Below are positions 22,801-32,686 of a DNA stretch of 64,000 nucleotides, piece after piece. This DNA comes from Cornus controversa. Lineage: Eukaryota; Streptophyta; Magnoliopsida; Cornales; Cornaceae. Under the pieces are notes generated by a model. It ran no database searches. It had not been told where the DNA came from and saw only the letters and a program-made list of their open reading frames with translations. Position numbers and translations under genes: made by a program. The stretch covers positions 50,083,755-50,147,754 of the forward strand of contig CM048853.1 in the NCBI GenBank assembly GCA_026545225.1, read 5' to 3'. The first letter of the stretch is position 1; every line of letters begins with the position of its first letter.

Positions 22801-24513
22801 CTTTAGGCCGGTTTGAATGAAAATCTTAAAATGGCTTCACAGTTTACACCAGAAAGTTACTCTTTGCCTTGAAAATGTTTCAATTAAAACAACCAAACCT
22901 GATAGGAAATTTATGATTCAAAATCAATATTCATGTATTTTTCCAGCAACCAACTGTATAGTAGATATAAAAATTCCAATACAAAATTGGAAACATATTA
23001 GAGAAAAAAAATACAGGAAACAGAAGAAATCAAGATGAAAAAACAAAAACAAAGTTGGAGAAAATTAACCAAGCTGTTACAGTTGATTCATCTTCGATTG
23101 GGCGGAAGCTTCATGAGATCCCTGATTACCTTCTTGTTTCGCTCTTCTTCCTTTTTGCTACTCATATTTCTCGCTTCACTGAATTATTTGAAAATTCCAT
23201 TCAGATTAAAGAGTTGTAATTGTTAAGAATTTCAAGAGATCATCGTCATACAATATCTAAATTATTAAGTGTTGCAACTGTTGAGTATTCCAACAGGTCC
23301 AAGAGTCAACATGTTGAGTTATTCAACTTCTTGTATTAAAATTTTAGAATATTATTTAATTAACAAAATTATAGATATAGATATTGACATAGATTGAATT
23401 CATAATATTCATGATAGCATGGCTTTACACTATGTCAACTAGTATTATAACTTGGATATCTTTTTCTCCATCAGATAATGTTCCTGAGGGTGTGAAAACA
23501 AAAGACAGTGCAGGTCCAAAGGAAGCTCCTGCTCAAAAGGTTTGCCTCATTAGATTATTATATGACAATCAGATCTCAATTTATTCCTCCCAAATGAATT
23601 CTTATGGTTACAGTTGAAATTGGTAAAAAATTATTATTTTTCTGATCCTCAGCAGGAAAATCCTTCTTCGGGTTTGAAAGATGATGACGATGATGAAGTG
23701 CTTATTATTCTAAAAGAAATACTAGCTGCTCATAATCTTGAGTCCTCTCCAGATCACACTGAAGGTAAAATTCTATCTGCCTATTAAGATTAAGATTTTC
23801 TTTTCTTTATACATCTTGTCCAGCATGACTAGGGGACCAGTGTTTCTTTATGAGTAAAAAATTTGACAATCTGTTTGAATGAAATAGTACAGTAAAATAA
23901 ATCCTGTGCTTGTCCTGAGAAATGGTTGCTTAATTTGTTAATTGAAATGATTGCATAAATCAGGAAATGAGAGAACATTTGAAAAAGTAGACATTCACCT
24001 TGCTTGCATGCATGGTTTAGTGGTTTACAGTACCAATGTGTCCCAAGCAACTTCTTTACTTTTTGTTCAGTCATGGATATATCTAGCGATGAAGAGGTAG
24101 CCGCAACAGCAAAGAATAAAAGGAAGGGAGGGAGAAAGCCAACAAATGCCAAAGCAGCCAAACCCTCTACAGCAACAAGGAAAAGAGGGGCGTCGGCTAA
24201 TAAGCAGTGTCAACAAATGGGCCAGAAGCTGATGACCGAAGCTTTGAAGCTCTCGGAGAGTTTGGGATTATCCCCCGAGAAGAAAGTGAGGAAGACGATG
24301 TCATCCCCAATGAAGACGAGAAGTGGCTGTGTGTTGAGAATAATAGGCAAGGATGATGAGGGAAAGTCCTCAACAGCAAGATCTAGACCACTAAGGGCCA
24401 ACTGTGGGAAGGCAATTTATGTTCTGAGTGACTCGGAGAATGATGAGCCTACTGATGGCGAAAAATGTATTCTAAGACCATGTGATCCCGAGCCATCACA
24501 AAAAGTCATGTAA
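10899..24513 (+). CDS. TOP2: DNA topoisomerase II (25 coding exons)
   Basis: A type IIA topoisomerase passes one duplex through a double-strand break, using ATP, to decatenate and relax chromosomes in the nucleus. Exons: 10899-11438, 13294-13589, 13675-13741, 13854-14124, 14219-14418, 17131-17340, 17423-17536, 17649-17756, 17827-17991, 18067-18408, 18505-18638, 18725-19082, 19271-19457, 19548-19597, 19696-20067, 20152-20329, 20442-20543, 20661-20762, 20877-20978, 21093-21194, 21309-21410, 21524-21619, 23475-23539, 23653-23764, 24071-24513. The sum is 4818 bp, 1605 aa, with phases closing throughout. The GHKL ATPase has EILVNAADN (Glu75) and GGRNGYGAKL (148-157). TOPRIM has EGDSAKA (Glu450) and DHDG (Asp529, Asp531). 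The catalytic Tyr781 (SARYIYT) is encoded at 18532-18534. The C-terminal tail from residue about 1139 is charged and carries seven DNVPE repeats. Intron 14 is GC-AG. The end of exon 22 is the least certain border. Confidence 0.93.
11439..13293 (+). other. TOP2 intron 1
   Basis: A 1855-bp T-rich intron with donor CAG|GTATAT and acceptor CTGAAG|GTT. It contains no recognisable gene or element. A long first intron is common in plant housekeeping genes and may enhance expression, but nothing in the sequence proves it. Confidence 0.7.
14468..17085. mobile_element. LTR-type insertion (probable solo LTR) in TOP2 intron 5
   Basis: The element begins tgtcacgcctcg and ends ggatattaca, giving 5'-TG...CA-3' termini, and is flanked by the direct repeat TGTGG at 14463-14467 and 17086-17090. 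A 5-bp target duplication with TG/CA ends is the mark of an LTR element. I find no second copy of the terminus inside and no gag/pol reading frame. The simplest reading is a solo LTR (about 1.9 kb without the nested element at 14959-15701). It expands TOP2 intron 5 to 2712 bp without touching the splice sites. Confidence 0.7.
14959..15701. mobile_element. GCGCC-rich TIR element nested in the LTR
   Basis: The ends cataattgtcaaaggc and, in reverse, catagttgttaaaggc are inverted repeats, followed on both sides by gcgcct/aggcgc words. A T-rich middle carries no protein. The flanks ttgcagga and ctacagga may be a decayed 8-bp target duplication, which would suggest a hAT relative. That assignment is weak. 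Confidence 0.55.
20330..21605 (+). repeat. tandem array of a 215-219 bp intron+exon unit in TOP2
   Basis: Six adjacent units each hold an intron of 112-117 bp (gtaagttgg...tctccatcag) and an exon of 102 bp starting ataatgttcctgag. Exon starts are at 20442, 20661, 20877, 21093, 21309 and 21524, spacing 219, 216, 216, 216 and 215. Introns are as similar as exons, so copying was recent and genomic, not by selection on protein alone. Each exon has phase 1 in and phase 1 out, so any copy number keeps the frame. The sixth exon is interrupted after acatcaact (about 21606). A seventh, shortened exon lies at 23475-23539. Confidence 0.93.
21606..23394. other. foreign segment interrupting the last TOP2 exon repeat
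   Basis: The repeat unit breaks off inside exon 22 and resumes in the intron at about 23395 (ttcataatattcatgatagc). The 1.8 kb between is unlike the repeats. It opens with tatgcatatgcag|gtctat, which supplies a new, phase-correct splice donor at 21620. It also keeps the reading frame open through YAYAGLSFLVLTYF and beyond. I do not recognise a family. It could be a captured gene piece or a transposon. There is a (tg)n(ta)n run at about 22756-22790. Confidence 0.6.
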
Positions 24514-25165
24514 TCATAAAATTGTATAAAGCTGACACATTTGATTGCATAACTTATTTGATGATCATTTTCCTGTATTTCAGTTTAACATTGTACTTTT
24601 AAGTATCAAAGTTTTTTAACTTAAATAATCCAACCCAACCTTCAATAGTTTGAATTTTTTTTTAAAGCTGTTGGGGAATTACAAAATTAAATTTACATTT
24701 TGTTAAATTTACATTTTGTTGGGGAATACTCAAATCAAGACAAACAAAAAAAATAGAAAATGAATATAGAAATATTAATTACAAAATACGAATATATATA
24801 ATATGTGAACTTAAAAATACATACAGTACAAGATTGGCTTATAATTCTAGTTGTCCTATGGGTCAACCCAAACCTATTGGAATGTTCAATGTTAAATGAC
24901 TATAAATAAAAAAAATGGGTCAGATTCAGGTTGGATTTGGGTTAATTCGCCCAAGTGTAACCCTGAAGTTAAAATCAACCCGAATTCTCTTCTCCCCTGG
25001 TGTGTGTGTGTGTGTATCACAGTAATTTCTGAAAAGCTGGTCCATCCTCTGTTTCTTCACATCTATATCTAATATAAATTATCTCTTTCATAAACCCATT
25101 CATTCTCATTAGTTCTTATATTCTTTTTCTTGTTCTGTTCTTGTCCTACACAGTACTCTTCACCC
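24514..25165. other. TOP2 3' flank and DUF7086 copy A upstream region
   Basis: AT-rich with no gene. The stretch from about 24950 (ttaaaatcaacccgaattct, cttctcccctggtgtgtg) to the ATG at 25166 is repeated upstream of copies D (39075) and E (44265), so it moved with the duplicated gene. A (tg)n run lies at about 25000-25014. Confidence 0.6.
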
Positions 25166-26227
25166 ATGAAGAACAAAAACGAAATGGCCAATAAGCAAGA
25201 ATTGATCAACACAGAGAGAAAATTCTCAGAGCCCCAAGAAGAAGATCATCGCAATGACAATGATGTGCAGCTTACTCTTTCTCCACCACCATCACCACCA
25301 CCGGAGAAACAACCACCACCACTCCTGCAAGAAGAAGAAGAAGATCATCACAATGATAATGATCTGCAGCCACCACTGGATAAACAACCACAACCACAAC
25401 CACCCCTCAAAGAAGAAGAAGATCATCACAATGACAATGATGTGCAGCTTACTCTTTCTCCACCACCATCACCACCACCGGAGAAACAACCACCACCACT
25501 CCTGCAAGAAGAAGAAGATCCTCACAGTGACAATGATCTGCAGCCACCACCGGAGACACAACCACAACCACCCCTCCAAGAAGAAGAAGAAGATGGTGAG
25601 ATTGATGTGCACAAACTACCACCACATGTCATCTACATAACACCTTCGGGCCTCGAACCGGCCTGGTCTCTTACACCCCTCTCTGCAGCTCCATTACCGG
25701 CACAAGGACGTCAGAAAAAGATCAAAACCGTCAAGAGCGAAACCATCCCGGCACCGTTTCCGTGGGCCACCACTCGGCGAGCCACCGTGCAGAGTCTTGC
25801 TGATCTTGAATCCCAACAAATCTTGACCATCACAGGAGCTATACAATGCAAGTATTGCGATAATCGCTACAAAGTTCAATATGATCTTAAAGAGATGTTC
25901 AATGAAGTGAGTGATTTCATAGTCAAAAACAAAGACACCATGCTTGATCGAGCTCCAAAAGAGTGGTTGAGACCAGTTCTTCCAATGTGCTTGCCGTGTC
26001 TTAAACAGGGCAACACGAGTACTATGAAACCTGTGATTGCAGAGAAGAAGAGAGAGATCAATTGGGTTTTTTTGCTTCTGGGTCAGATGATTGGATGTTG
26101 TACTCTCCCACAGTTGAAGTATTTCTGCAAACACACCAAGAATCAACGAACAGGTGCCAAGGATCGTCTTCTTTATCTCACTTATCTTGGACTCTGCAAA
26201 CAGCTCGAACCCAATGGCCCCTTTTGA
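25166..26227 (+). CDS. DUF7086-like protein, copy A (353 aa)
   Basis: Single-exon member of a plant-specific family. The ATG at 25166 is chosen because copies B and E share it; the frame upstream opens only with a TTG. The N-terminal half is acidic and proline-rich, with two copies of a NDNDVQLTLSPPPSPPPEK module plus two NDNDLQPP variants. Its EAR-like core reads VQLTL, so the first Leu is replaced. The C-terminal domain (about residue 195 to the end) starts ETIPAPFPWATTRRATVQSL and has two CxxC pairs (CKYC encoded at 25847-25858, CLPC at 25988-25999). It ends INWVFLLLGQMIGCCTL...QLKYFCKHTKN...LLYLTYLGLCKQL. The cysteine spacing suggests zinc binding. The family number is from memory and the function is unknown. 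It sits about 650 bp downstream of TOP2. Confidence 0.82.
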   Translation: MKNKNEMANKQELINTERKFSEPQEEDHRNDNDVQLTLSPPPSPPPEKQPPPLLQEEEEDHHNDNDLQPPLDKQPQPQPPLKEEEDHHNDNDVQLTLSPPPSPPPEKQPPPLLQEEEDPHSDNDLQPPPETQPQPPLQEEEEDGEIDVHKLPPHVIYITPSGLEPAWSLTPLSAAPLPAQGRQKKIKTVKSETIPAPFPWATTRRATVQSLADLESQQILTITGAIQCKYCDNRYKVQYDLKEMFNEVSDFIVKNKDTMLDRAPKEWLRPVLPMCLPCLKQGNTSTMKPVIAEKKREINWVFLLLGQMIGCCTLPQLKYFCKHTKNQRTGAKDRLLYLTYLGLCKQLEPNGPF

Positions 26228-27969
26228 TCCATATTGAAGATTGATGATGATGATGATGATCTATATATATATCATGGAGGTGTTATTGATTGTTACTTGG
26301 TATTAGCTCAGTGTTAAATGTTCATATAATGAAAGTTTGTTCATTCATTCCTTTAATACAATGCAGATATTTTTGATATACAAAGAAACAGAGTCAATCA
26401 CCCAATTCTATATATAAAATGTTAGTTGTTTTTTTAGTGTTCAATTTGTATATAATGAACAGTTCATTCTTTTATTTATTAATGCCATGGATAATAAACA
26501 TTCATACAGAGCTTCTTCATAGAGAGAGGAGTGTGATAATTGATATTTGATACCATATAAATGTTGGTGTTTAAGTTTCATACAGTGAAATTGTTCATTT
26601 CTTTAAAATATACTGGATTATATAGGATTCATCGACAATAAGCAGTGCTACTACAGTTGCTGTTGAGGAGTCTGTACACCAATTTTATATATTTATAGTG
26701 TTTTTTTTTTTAATATAATGAAAAGTTCCTTCCTTCAATGTCAACAATAAGCAGACTAGTCATGCAGAAATTCTAGAGAGAGATGGAGGAGTTTGTGTCC
26801 AGACTGGCGAGGAAGATGAGGAATAGAATTCAACTGAGATTTGATGAAGAATAAACTTCTTTTTTATTTTTTTGGTGCCGTGGGGCCTGCTGCAATATTG
26901 TATTTGAATAATTTAAAATGAATGGATTTAAATAATATTGTATTTCTCATAGGTTGTGCAGAGGTTAGAATTTTTAACACCCTTCCTCTAATTAATTTAC
27001 TACAATCTAGGAAGCTCAATATTTTGAGTAATGTACTCATATCGTATCTGTATTTGATATTGATATTTTTCGAATATTTTTAAATAGTTGTCCGATACTT
27101 TTTTAAAATATTTATAATTTTAAAATATATATATATTTTTATTTCTAACACGTATCCGATACTTTTCAGATAATTTAAAACACATTTTTAACAAGTTTTG
27201 AAAATGAAAATGTAGTTTTTCCATCAATAATATCATATTATAATCGTTAAAAAAAAAGTTTAAAATTTATTTAATATAGTAGTGTTGAGATACATATAAT
27301 GCTTGAGTAGAATATTTATCCATTCTAATTATACATCGACTTTTAACTCTTATTTTGTTTGTTAATGATAATATTTTATAAAGAAATGTTAATAATTCAT
27401 TTTTTGCATATATAAAAATAAAATTTATTATCTTTATATTGTCGTGTCATGCCCGTAAATGTATCCTTTTTTATAGATTTTTCGTATCGTCATATCAGTA
27501 TCATGTTATACTCATGTTTCATATCCGTATACGTGTTTTCTAGACTAGAACTAATAAAAATAATTTTTAAAGCTTCATCAAACTATATGACAAAAGTATT
27601 AAACAAAAAGAAAATTAATAAAAGAGCACAACCCGACTCACTCACATATGTGAGTGAATTAGAGGAGTCGGTGTTGAGGGATGTGTCATGATTAAAAAAA
27701 AAATGGTAAAAGTATCTCCATACATTTTGAAGGAAAATTTGTCATTTTAGGATTGAATTTTGATCACTTTATTATTGACCAACTTTGATCGTTATTGAGA
27801 ATGGGGTGCAACGAGCGGCATTGTTGTATTCTCTAAACAATTTTAAACCCACGATTTATGGCTTTAATACTGGTTGAGCAAGATCAGGTTGAGTCATCTC
27901 ATATGAAAATTAATTAGTGTTCAGTGAAGGTAGGTCATACCTTATTTGACATTTAGATTTCTAATATTT
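26228..27969. other. 3' flank of copy A and AT-rich spacer
   Basis: No gene is seen. 26285-26760 (tgttacttggtattag, cattcattcctttaatacaatgc without break, acaataagcag) is repeated downstream of copies B, C and D and marks the duplicated unit. The rest is AT-rich, with a few retro-like words but nothing assignable. Confidence 0.6.
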
Positions 27970-28741
27970 GGAAATAATATAATTTGAAATGGAATTAGTT
28001 TGAATGGACTTTTTTTTTTTTCATTGACAAGAAATTAACACACTCATTTGTTCTCATGGGAACTTAACCATCTCCCACTTTGGGAGGAAATCCCTAATTG
28101 TTTGAAGAGATTTCAAACATAAAATTGTACTGTTATAAAATCTCATAAAAAAAAATTATAGGATTTCATAAAATATGATGAAATTTACTAAATAAAAGTT
28201 CGTAATTTATCTAACTTTATCTTACACTTCGTTTGGAACTAAGTAAAAATGAATTGGATTTGAAATGAAATTCTATTTGTTGGTTTGGAATAAATTGAAA
28301 TTTAATCATAATTTCTAAAAATATATTTATTTATTTTACCATTTTACCCTTGTTGATTGAATTTACAATCTTATTTTAAGGAACAAATTTGGTAAGTTAC
28401 AAATTTGTAAATTAAACTGTATATTTTGGGATTCAAATCCTTTCAAATCTAATTTATTTTAATTTCATTTTGTTTCAAACAATAGTAATTTCATTTTGAA
28501 TTCAATTCCCCAAAATCATGGCAATTTATATTTAGTTACTAAAATTCCAGTTTATTCCAAATTTCATAAGATTAGAAATTTAAATCCTTTCAATTCCTAA
28601 CCTTTTTAAAATTTAATTACGAAAAACAATTACCAATTCAAACCTCCTCTCAGTCGACCGTTAGACCACTCCCTTCGTTTCACGGTCAGGACCAACCAGA
28701 CAATCATCTTTTTTTTCTTCATACACATTGTCTAGCATGAC
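27970..28741. repeat. duplicate of the TOP2 upstream region joined to a TOP2 intron 24 fragment
   Basis: From about 27970 to 28690 the sequence follows the TOP2 5' flank (about 9995-10625) block by block: ggaaataatataatttgaaatgg, atttatctaacttta, gatttgaaatgaaatt, tttggtaagttacaaattt and gtcgaccgttagaccac. A 100-bp insertion lies at about 28008-28105. Immediately after comes ttcttcatacacattgtctagcatgac, matching TOP2 intron 24 (about 23806-23829). The TOP2 body between these two points is missing. The join lies near 28690-28715. Confidence 0.8.
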
Positions 28742-29106
28742 TGATGAATCAAAAATTCACCCCGAATTAATCAAACACCAACCTGTAAAAAGGACAAGAG
28801 AAGAGTAATCGAAAGAGCACCGGCGCGGTGCCGGCCGACTACGCTCCGACGATCAAGTCAGAAATCGGAAGGGCTTTAAAAGCTGTAAAGAAACTCAGAG
28901 GGTATTAATTGCGTACCTTGGTATATGGACCGTTCTGTATTTATAGTGACCAAGCGAAGTTGTGCCCTAGTAAAATTCTATCTTTCTAGCTTCCTTTTCC
29001 CACTTGGAGATAACCAGCCTTGGTCAAAGCATCCTTCTTATCCACGTCACCTTACCACTAACTTTCCACGTCATATGTTTTATATTAGGAGTCAAACACT
29101 CCATCA
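28742..29106 (-). repeat. LTR of the Gypsy element (left)
   Basis: 365 bp, the 3' LTR in element orientation. It contains a GC-rich near-palindrome (gcaccggcgcggtgccggc) and starts tgatgaatc against tgaaac in the other LTR. Confidence 0.9.
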
Positions 29107-29202
29107 GATGCCCCTGTTCATGACGGTCACTTGTCGGTCATTAGGAACACACACGCGTAAAAATATTTTTATTTTATTTTATTTATTTATTTAATTTTTT
29201 TT

Positions 29203-29645
29203 TTGGGCAGTGCCCCGCCGGGCAGTGCCTGGCCTGGGCAGCACATAGCCTGCTGGGCAATGCCTGGCCTGGGCAGGGCTTGGCCTCCTAGGCAGCGCAT
29301 GGTCTCCTGGGCAGCACATGGCCTCCTAGGCAACACGTGGCCTGGGCAGCGCCTGGCCTGGGCAACGCATGGCCTGCTAGGTAGCGCCTGGCCTGCTGGG
29401 CAGCTTATGGCCTCTTGGGCAGCGCCTGGCCTGGGCAGTGCATGGCCTCCTAGGCAGTGCCTGGCCTGCTGGGTAGCGCAGGCCTACTAGGAAGCGTCTG
29501 GCTTACTGGGCAGTGCATGGCCTCCTGGGCAGTGCTTGGCTTCCTGGGCAGCGCATGGCCTCCTGGGCAGCGCATGGCCTGGGCAGGGCATGGCCTGCTG
29601 GGCAGCGCCTGGCCTCCTGGGCCTGGGTCATTCCTGGGCTTAGCG
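29203..29645. repeat. GC-rich minisatellite in the Gypsy element
   Basis: Irregular tandem repeats of 15-20 bp on the theme ctgggcagcgcatggcctcc. It is by far the most GC-rich stretch of an AT-rich window. It lies between gag and the 3' LTR of the element and stays open in a plus-strand frame only because it lacks stops. Confidence 0.85.
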
Positions 29646-29917
29646 CCTAACCTTGTGCCCAGCTCTCTTTCCCTTACGCTTGGCTTTGTGTCCTTGTGTC
29701 CGTTGCTTTCCTAACCTTTGATGCCTCACCCTGCGCCTAGCTTGAGTACTTGTGACCGTTGCTAGCTGTTGGAAAAGGACTTAGGACCGTATATTTCTTC
29801 TTTTTTTTATTAAAAATGGTTTGTTTTGTGGATGTAATTCTTACAGCACAAGGGTTCATGTAGGGATGTCCATATATATTCTTGGAATTTTAACTCATCC
29901 TGCCCTTATCGTAAAAG

Positions 29918-30200
29918 GGCCTTCCATGGAGGTGTGTCCCTGTAGGGTTTTGCCCCCGTAGGGTAGTATTTTTCTCGGGATTAATCCATCCCGCCTTTTT
30001 CTTCAAGGCCCTCCGTGGAGGTGTGTCCCCGTAGGGCCATTTTAACAATGTTCTCGAAATTCATCTATCTCGTCTTTTTCATTAAAGGCCCTCCTTAGAG
30101 GTGTATCCCCGTAGGGCTGTTTTAACAATGTTCTCGGAATTCATCCATCCCACCTTTTTCATTAAAGGCCCTCCTTGGAGGTGTATCCCCGTAGGGTTGT
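29918..30200. repeat. 80-bp tandem repeat in the Gypsy element
   Basis: Four units begin ggcc(c/t)tcc at 29918, 30007, 30087 and 30167, with periods of 89, 80 and 80 bp. Each contains ggaggtgtatccccgtaggg and most contain ttttaacaatgttctcgga. Confidence 0.85.
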
Positions 30201-30493
30201 GCCCACGTAAAGCCATACCTCCATAGGGCTGTGTTCTTGAAGGGCTGTTTACTTTTTGTTTTAGTTATAACAACATATTTGAAACAAAAATGACTGCTAT
30301 TGATATTTTAGCAACAAATAGAAAATTATTCGAGCAAAAATTTCAGAGCTATCGTCCTAATGCTTAATATTAAATTGAGTTTCAGCTATAATTATTAAAG
30401 TAAATGCAACTTTTAAAAGAAAATCTTACTTGTGGCACTTCCTCAGACACTCAGCATTCTAAAGAAGGGGCAACTGCCTCCCTTATAATGTCT

Positions 30494-31568
30494 CTAGTCA
30501 ATATGTCCCCTGCCTCCTCCAAGTCCACCAAAGATAACTCTGATTTCCCCCAATAGATGATTTTTTCGAGTGTTGTCATCTTTACCATCCTCATCCCATT
30601 GACAGTTCTGTGTTCTCCTCTCATCTCCGGCCACGTACATTTGTAGTTGGCCCCTACGAATCAAATTTTTAATCTGTCTTTTCAAGTCTATGCACTCATC
30701 TGTATCGTGGTCATGGTCACGATGGAACCTGCAATACTTGTCACGGGACCTCTTGGATGGATCAGTTCTAAGTTTTGGGGGCCAGGCAATAACTGGGTCA
30801 TCTTGGATATTGAGGAGGATTTGACTTATTGACGTGTTTAAAGGGGTAAAGGTACTGAATCCCTTATCATGACGTGATGCTTTATCAGTCTGCTCCCGTG
30901 ACATTCTGCCATGCTTGGGGTCTTTATCTTCCACTGGACTATCCCCCCATTTTTCTGTCTGCCTTTCTCGCATCAAGGGTCTCTTTTGCGTTTATGTACT
31001 TTTGGGCCTTCACGAGTAGCTCGGACATTCTTTCTAGTAGGTGTTTGGAAATTGAGTACAAGAACTTTGAAGGCAGTAGGCCCCCCATGAATGCGGTAAA
31101 TGCCACCTTGTCATCCAAGGCATCGACCTGCAACATCTCCCTGTTAAACCGGTTAATATAGTCTCGCAATTACTCCCCCTTGGTCTGTCTTACGTTCGGG
31201 AGATAGGTAGCGGACTTTCTGTGCCTTCGGGCGGCAATAAAATTGCCTACGAACAATTGGCTCAGCTCTTTAAAGGAACGTACAGATGCCGGTTTCAGGT
31301 TGCTAAACCATGACCGGGCGGAACCCTTCAATGTAGTAGGAAAAGTTCTACATAGGATTTCATCCGGTATTTCTTGGAGGTGCATTAGAGCCTTATAGGT
31401 CTCTAGATGATCTAGTGAGTCCTTGGTCCCATCAAAGCTTTCAAGGGTGGACATCTTGAACTTGTTGGGCAAATAACAGTTTATTATCCCCGTGGAGAAA
31501 GGGAGGTTAGTTTGCTGCACCAGCTCATTTACTGTAGCAGGGCCCTTCCCCTTTCTAGCGTGGGCCAT
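30494..31568 (-). pseudogene. Gypsy gag polyprotein, broken
   Basis: The capsid-type region reads from about 31568 with FDGTKDSLDHLETYKALMHL and WFSNLKPASVRSFKELSQLF, the signature of plant Gypsy gag proteins. It then has an in-frame TAA at 31170-31172 and a frame change near 30940-30976. It continues with the nucleic-acid-binding region CRFHRDHDHDTDEC (a C-x2-H type knuckle). No pol follows. The two lesions mean this copy cannot make full-length gag. Confidence 0.85.
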
Positions 31569-32320
31569 GCTTTCTACCCTGGCTCTGAGGTCCTACATCT
31601 CCATGTCATAATAGGTAGTTTCCACTGGATGCCCTGAGTCTCCATGGGATTGGTTCTTTTCGAGTGGGACTAGGTGACTGTGGTTCATCCCACCTCTTAC
31701 TCGGTTCTGAGCTGCGTCGTTCGTTGGGACTTCACTGTCTTGCCCAACACCATCCCCTTCTGTATCAACAGGCCTAAAGTGACCTGGCGATGGTACTGGC
31801 GCCACAAGAGGGAGGCGTTGCAGAATTGCTGCATTTTGTTAGAGTATTTGTGCCAAACTTTGATTCAAGTTTCGGACCTGACATTCCAATGCTGCAATCC
31901 GTCCTTGGTCTTTTGGGATTTCGGGGCGTGCCCCAGGGAAGTTCATCTGTCCAGGGGGTTGCATGTCTCCCTGTCCTGCAACTGGCACGTTGCAGTCGGG
32001 AAGATCAGGGGCGGCAAGCGAGCCCTGTCCGACTAGAAGGTCATGGCTGACAGGAGAATCCTGTCCGACTGGAAGGTCATGGCTGACAGGAGAATCCTAT
32101 GCGGCTAGAGGATTGTGACCGACAGGAAGGTCCTGCACTGGAGGTTGTGGCAGGCAGGAGGGCCCTGCGTTGGAGGATTGTAGCCGGCAAGAGGGCCCTG
32201 CACAGAAGGGTCCTGCACGACCGTAATCTCTAACCAAGATCATAGGTGCATCATGCTTCGTATATGATTCGTGTAGAACAATCAAGTTTGTGATTGTTTC
32301 CCACAGACGGCGCCAACTAA

Positions 32321-32681
32321 TGAAACAAAAATTCACCCGAACTAGTCAAACACCAACCTGTAAAAAGAACAAGAGAAGAGTAATCAAAAGGGCACCGGCG
32401 CGGTGCCGGCCGACTATGCTCCGACGATCAAGTCATAAATCGGAAGGACTTTAAAAGCTGTAAAGGAACTCAGAGGATATTAATTGTGTACCTTGGTATA
32501 TGGACCGTTCTGTATTTATAGTGACCAAGCGAAGTTGTGCCCTAGTAAAATTCTATCTCTCCAGCTTCCTTTTCCCACTTGAAGACAACTCGTCTTGGTC
32601 AAAACATCCTTTTTATCCACATCACCTTACCACTAACTTTTCACGTCATATGTTTTATATTAGGAGTCAAACACTCCATCA
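32321..32681 (-). repeat. LTR of the Gypsy element (right)
   Basis: 361 bp, the 5' LTR in element orientation, next to the primer-binding site. It is followed by the ATGAC target duplication at 32682-32686. Confidence 0.9.
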
Positions 32682-32686
32682 ATGAC

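Larger units (their letters stand above)
28742..32681 (-). mobile_element. gag-only Ty3/Gypsy element (TR-GAG-like)
   Basis: Direct LTRs lie at 28742-29106 and 32321-32681 (TG...CA ends, roughly 22 substitutions by eye over about 360 bp). The flanking target duplication ATGAC is at 28737-28741 and 32682-32686. On the minus strand the primer-binding region follows the LTR at about 32303-32318 (tggcgccgtctgtggg). The interior has a gag region (30494-31568) but no protease, reverse transcriptase or integrase, so it depends on other elements for movement. Two repeat blocks fill the rest (29203-29645 and 29918-30200). It inserted into the duplicated TOP2 intron fragment. Confidence 0.88.

Noticed and set aside
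23038..23226. 63-aa frame in TOP2 intron 22 (MKKQKQSWRK...)
   Set aside because: No family match, and no splice signals that would join it to TOP2 in phase. Left as part of the unexplained insert.
25130..25165. N-terminal extension of copy A (and 36946-36999 of copy C)
   Set aside because: The frames open with TTG, not ATG, so they cannot be normal plant starts.
25254..25640. His-rich plus-strand frame (also 33308-33679, 37073-37438, 39108-39350, 44621-44824) repeated in all copies
   Set aside because: It is the shifted frame of the same acidic/proline module (aag/cac codons). It is shared only because the DNA is duplicated and has no start context.
29203..29714. Open frames rich in Gly-Ala-Trp-Pro
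   Set aside because: They follow the GC-rich minisatellite of the Gypsy element, which simply lacks stops. No protein family is seen.
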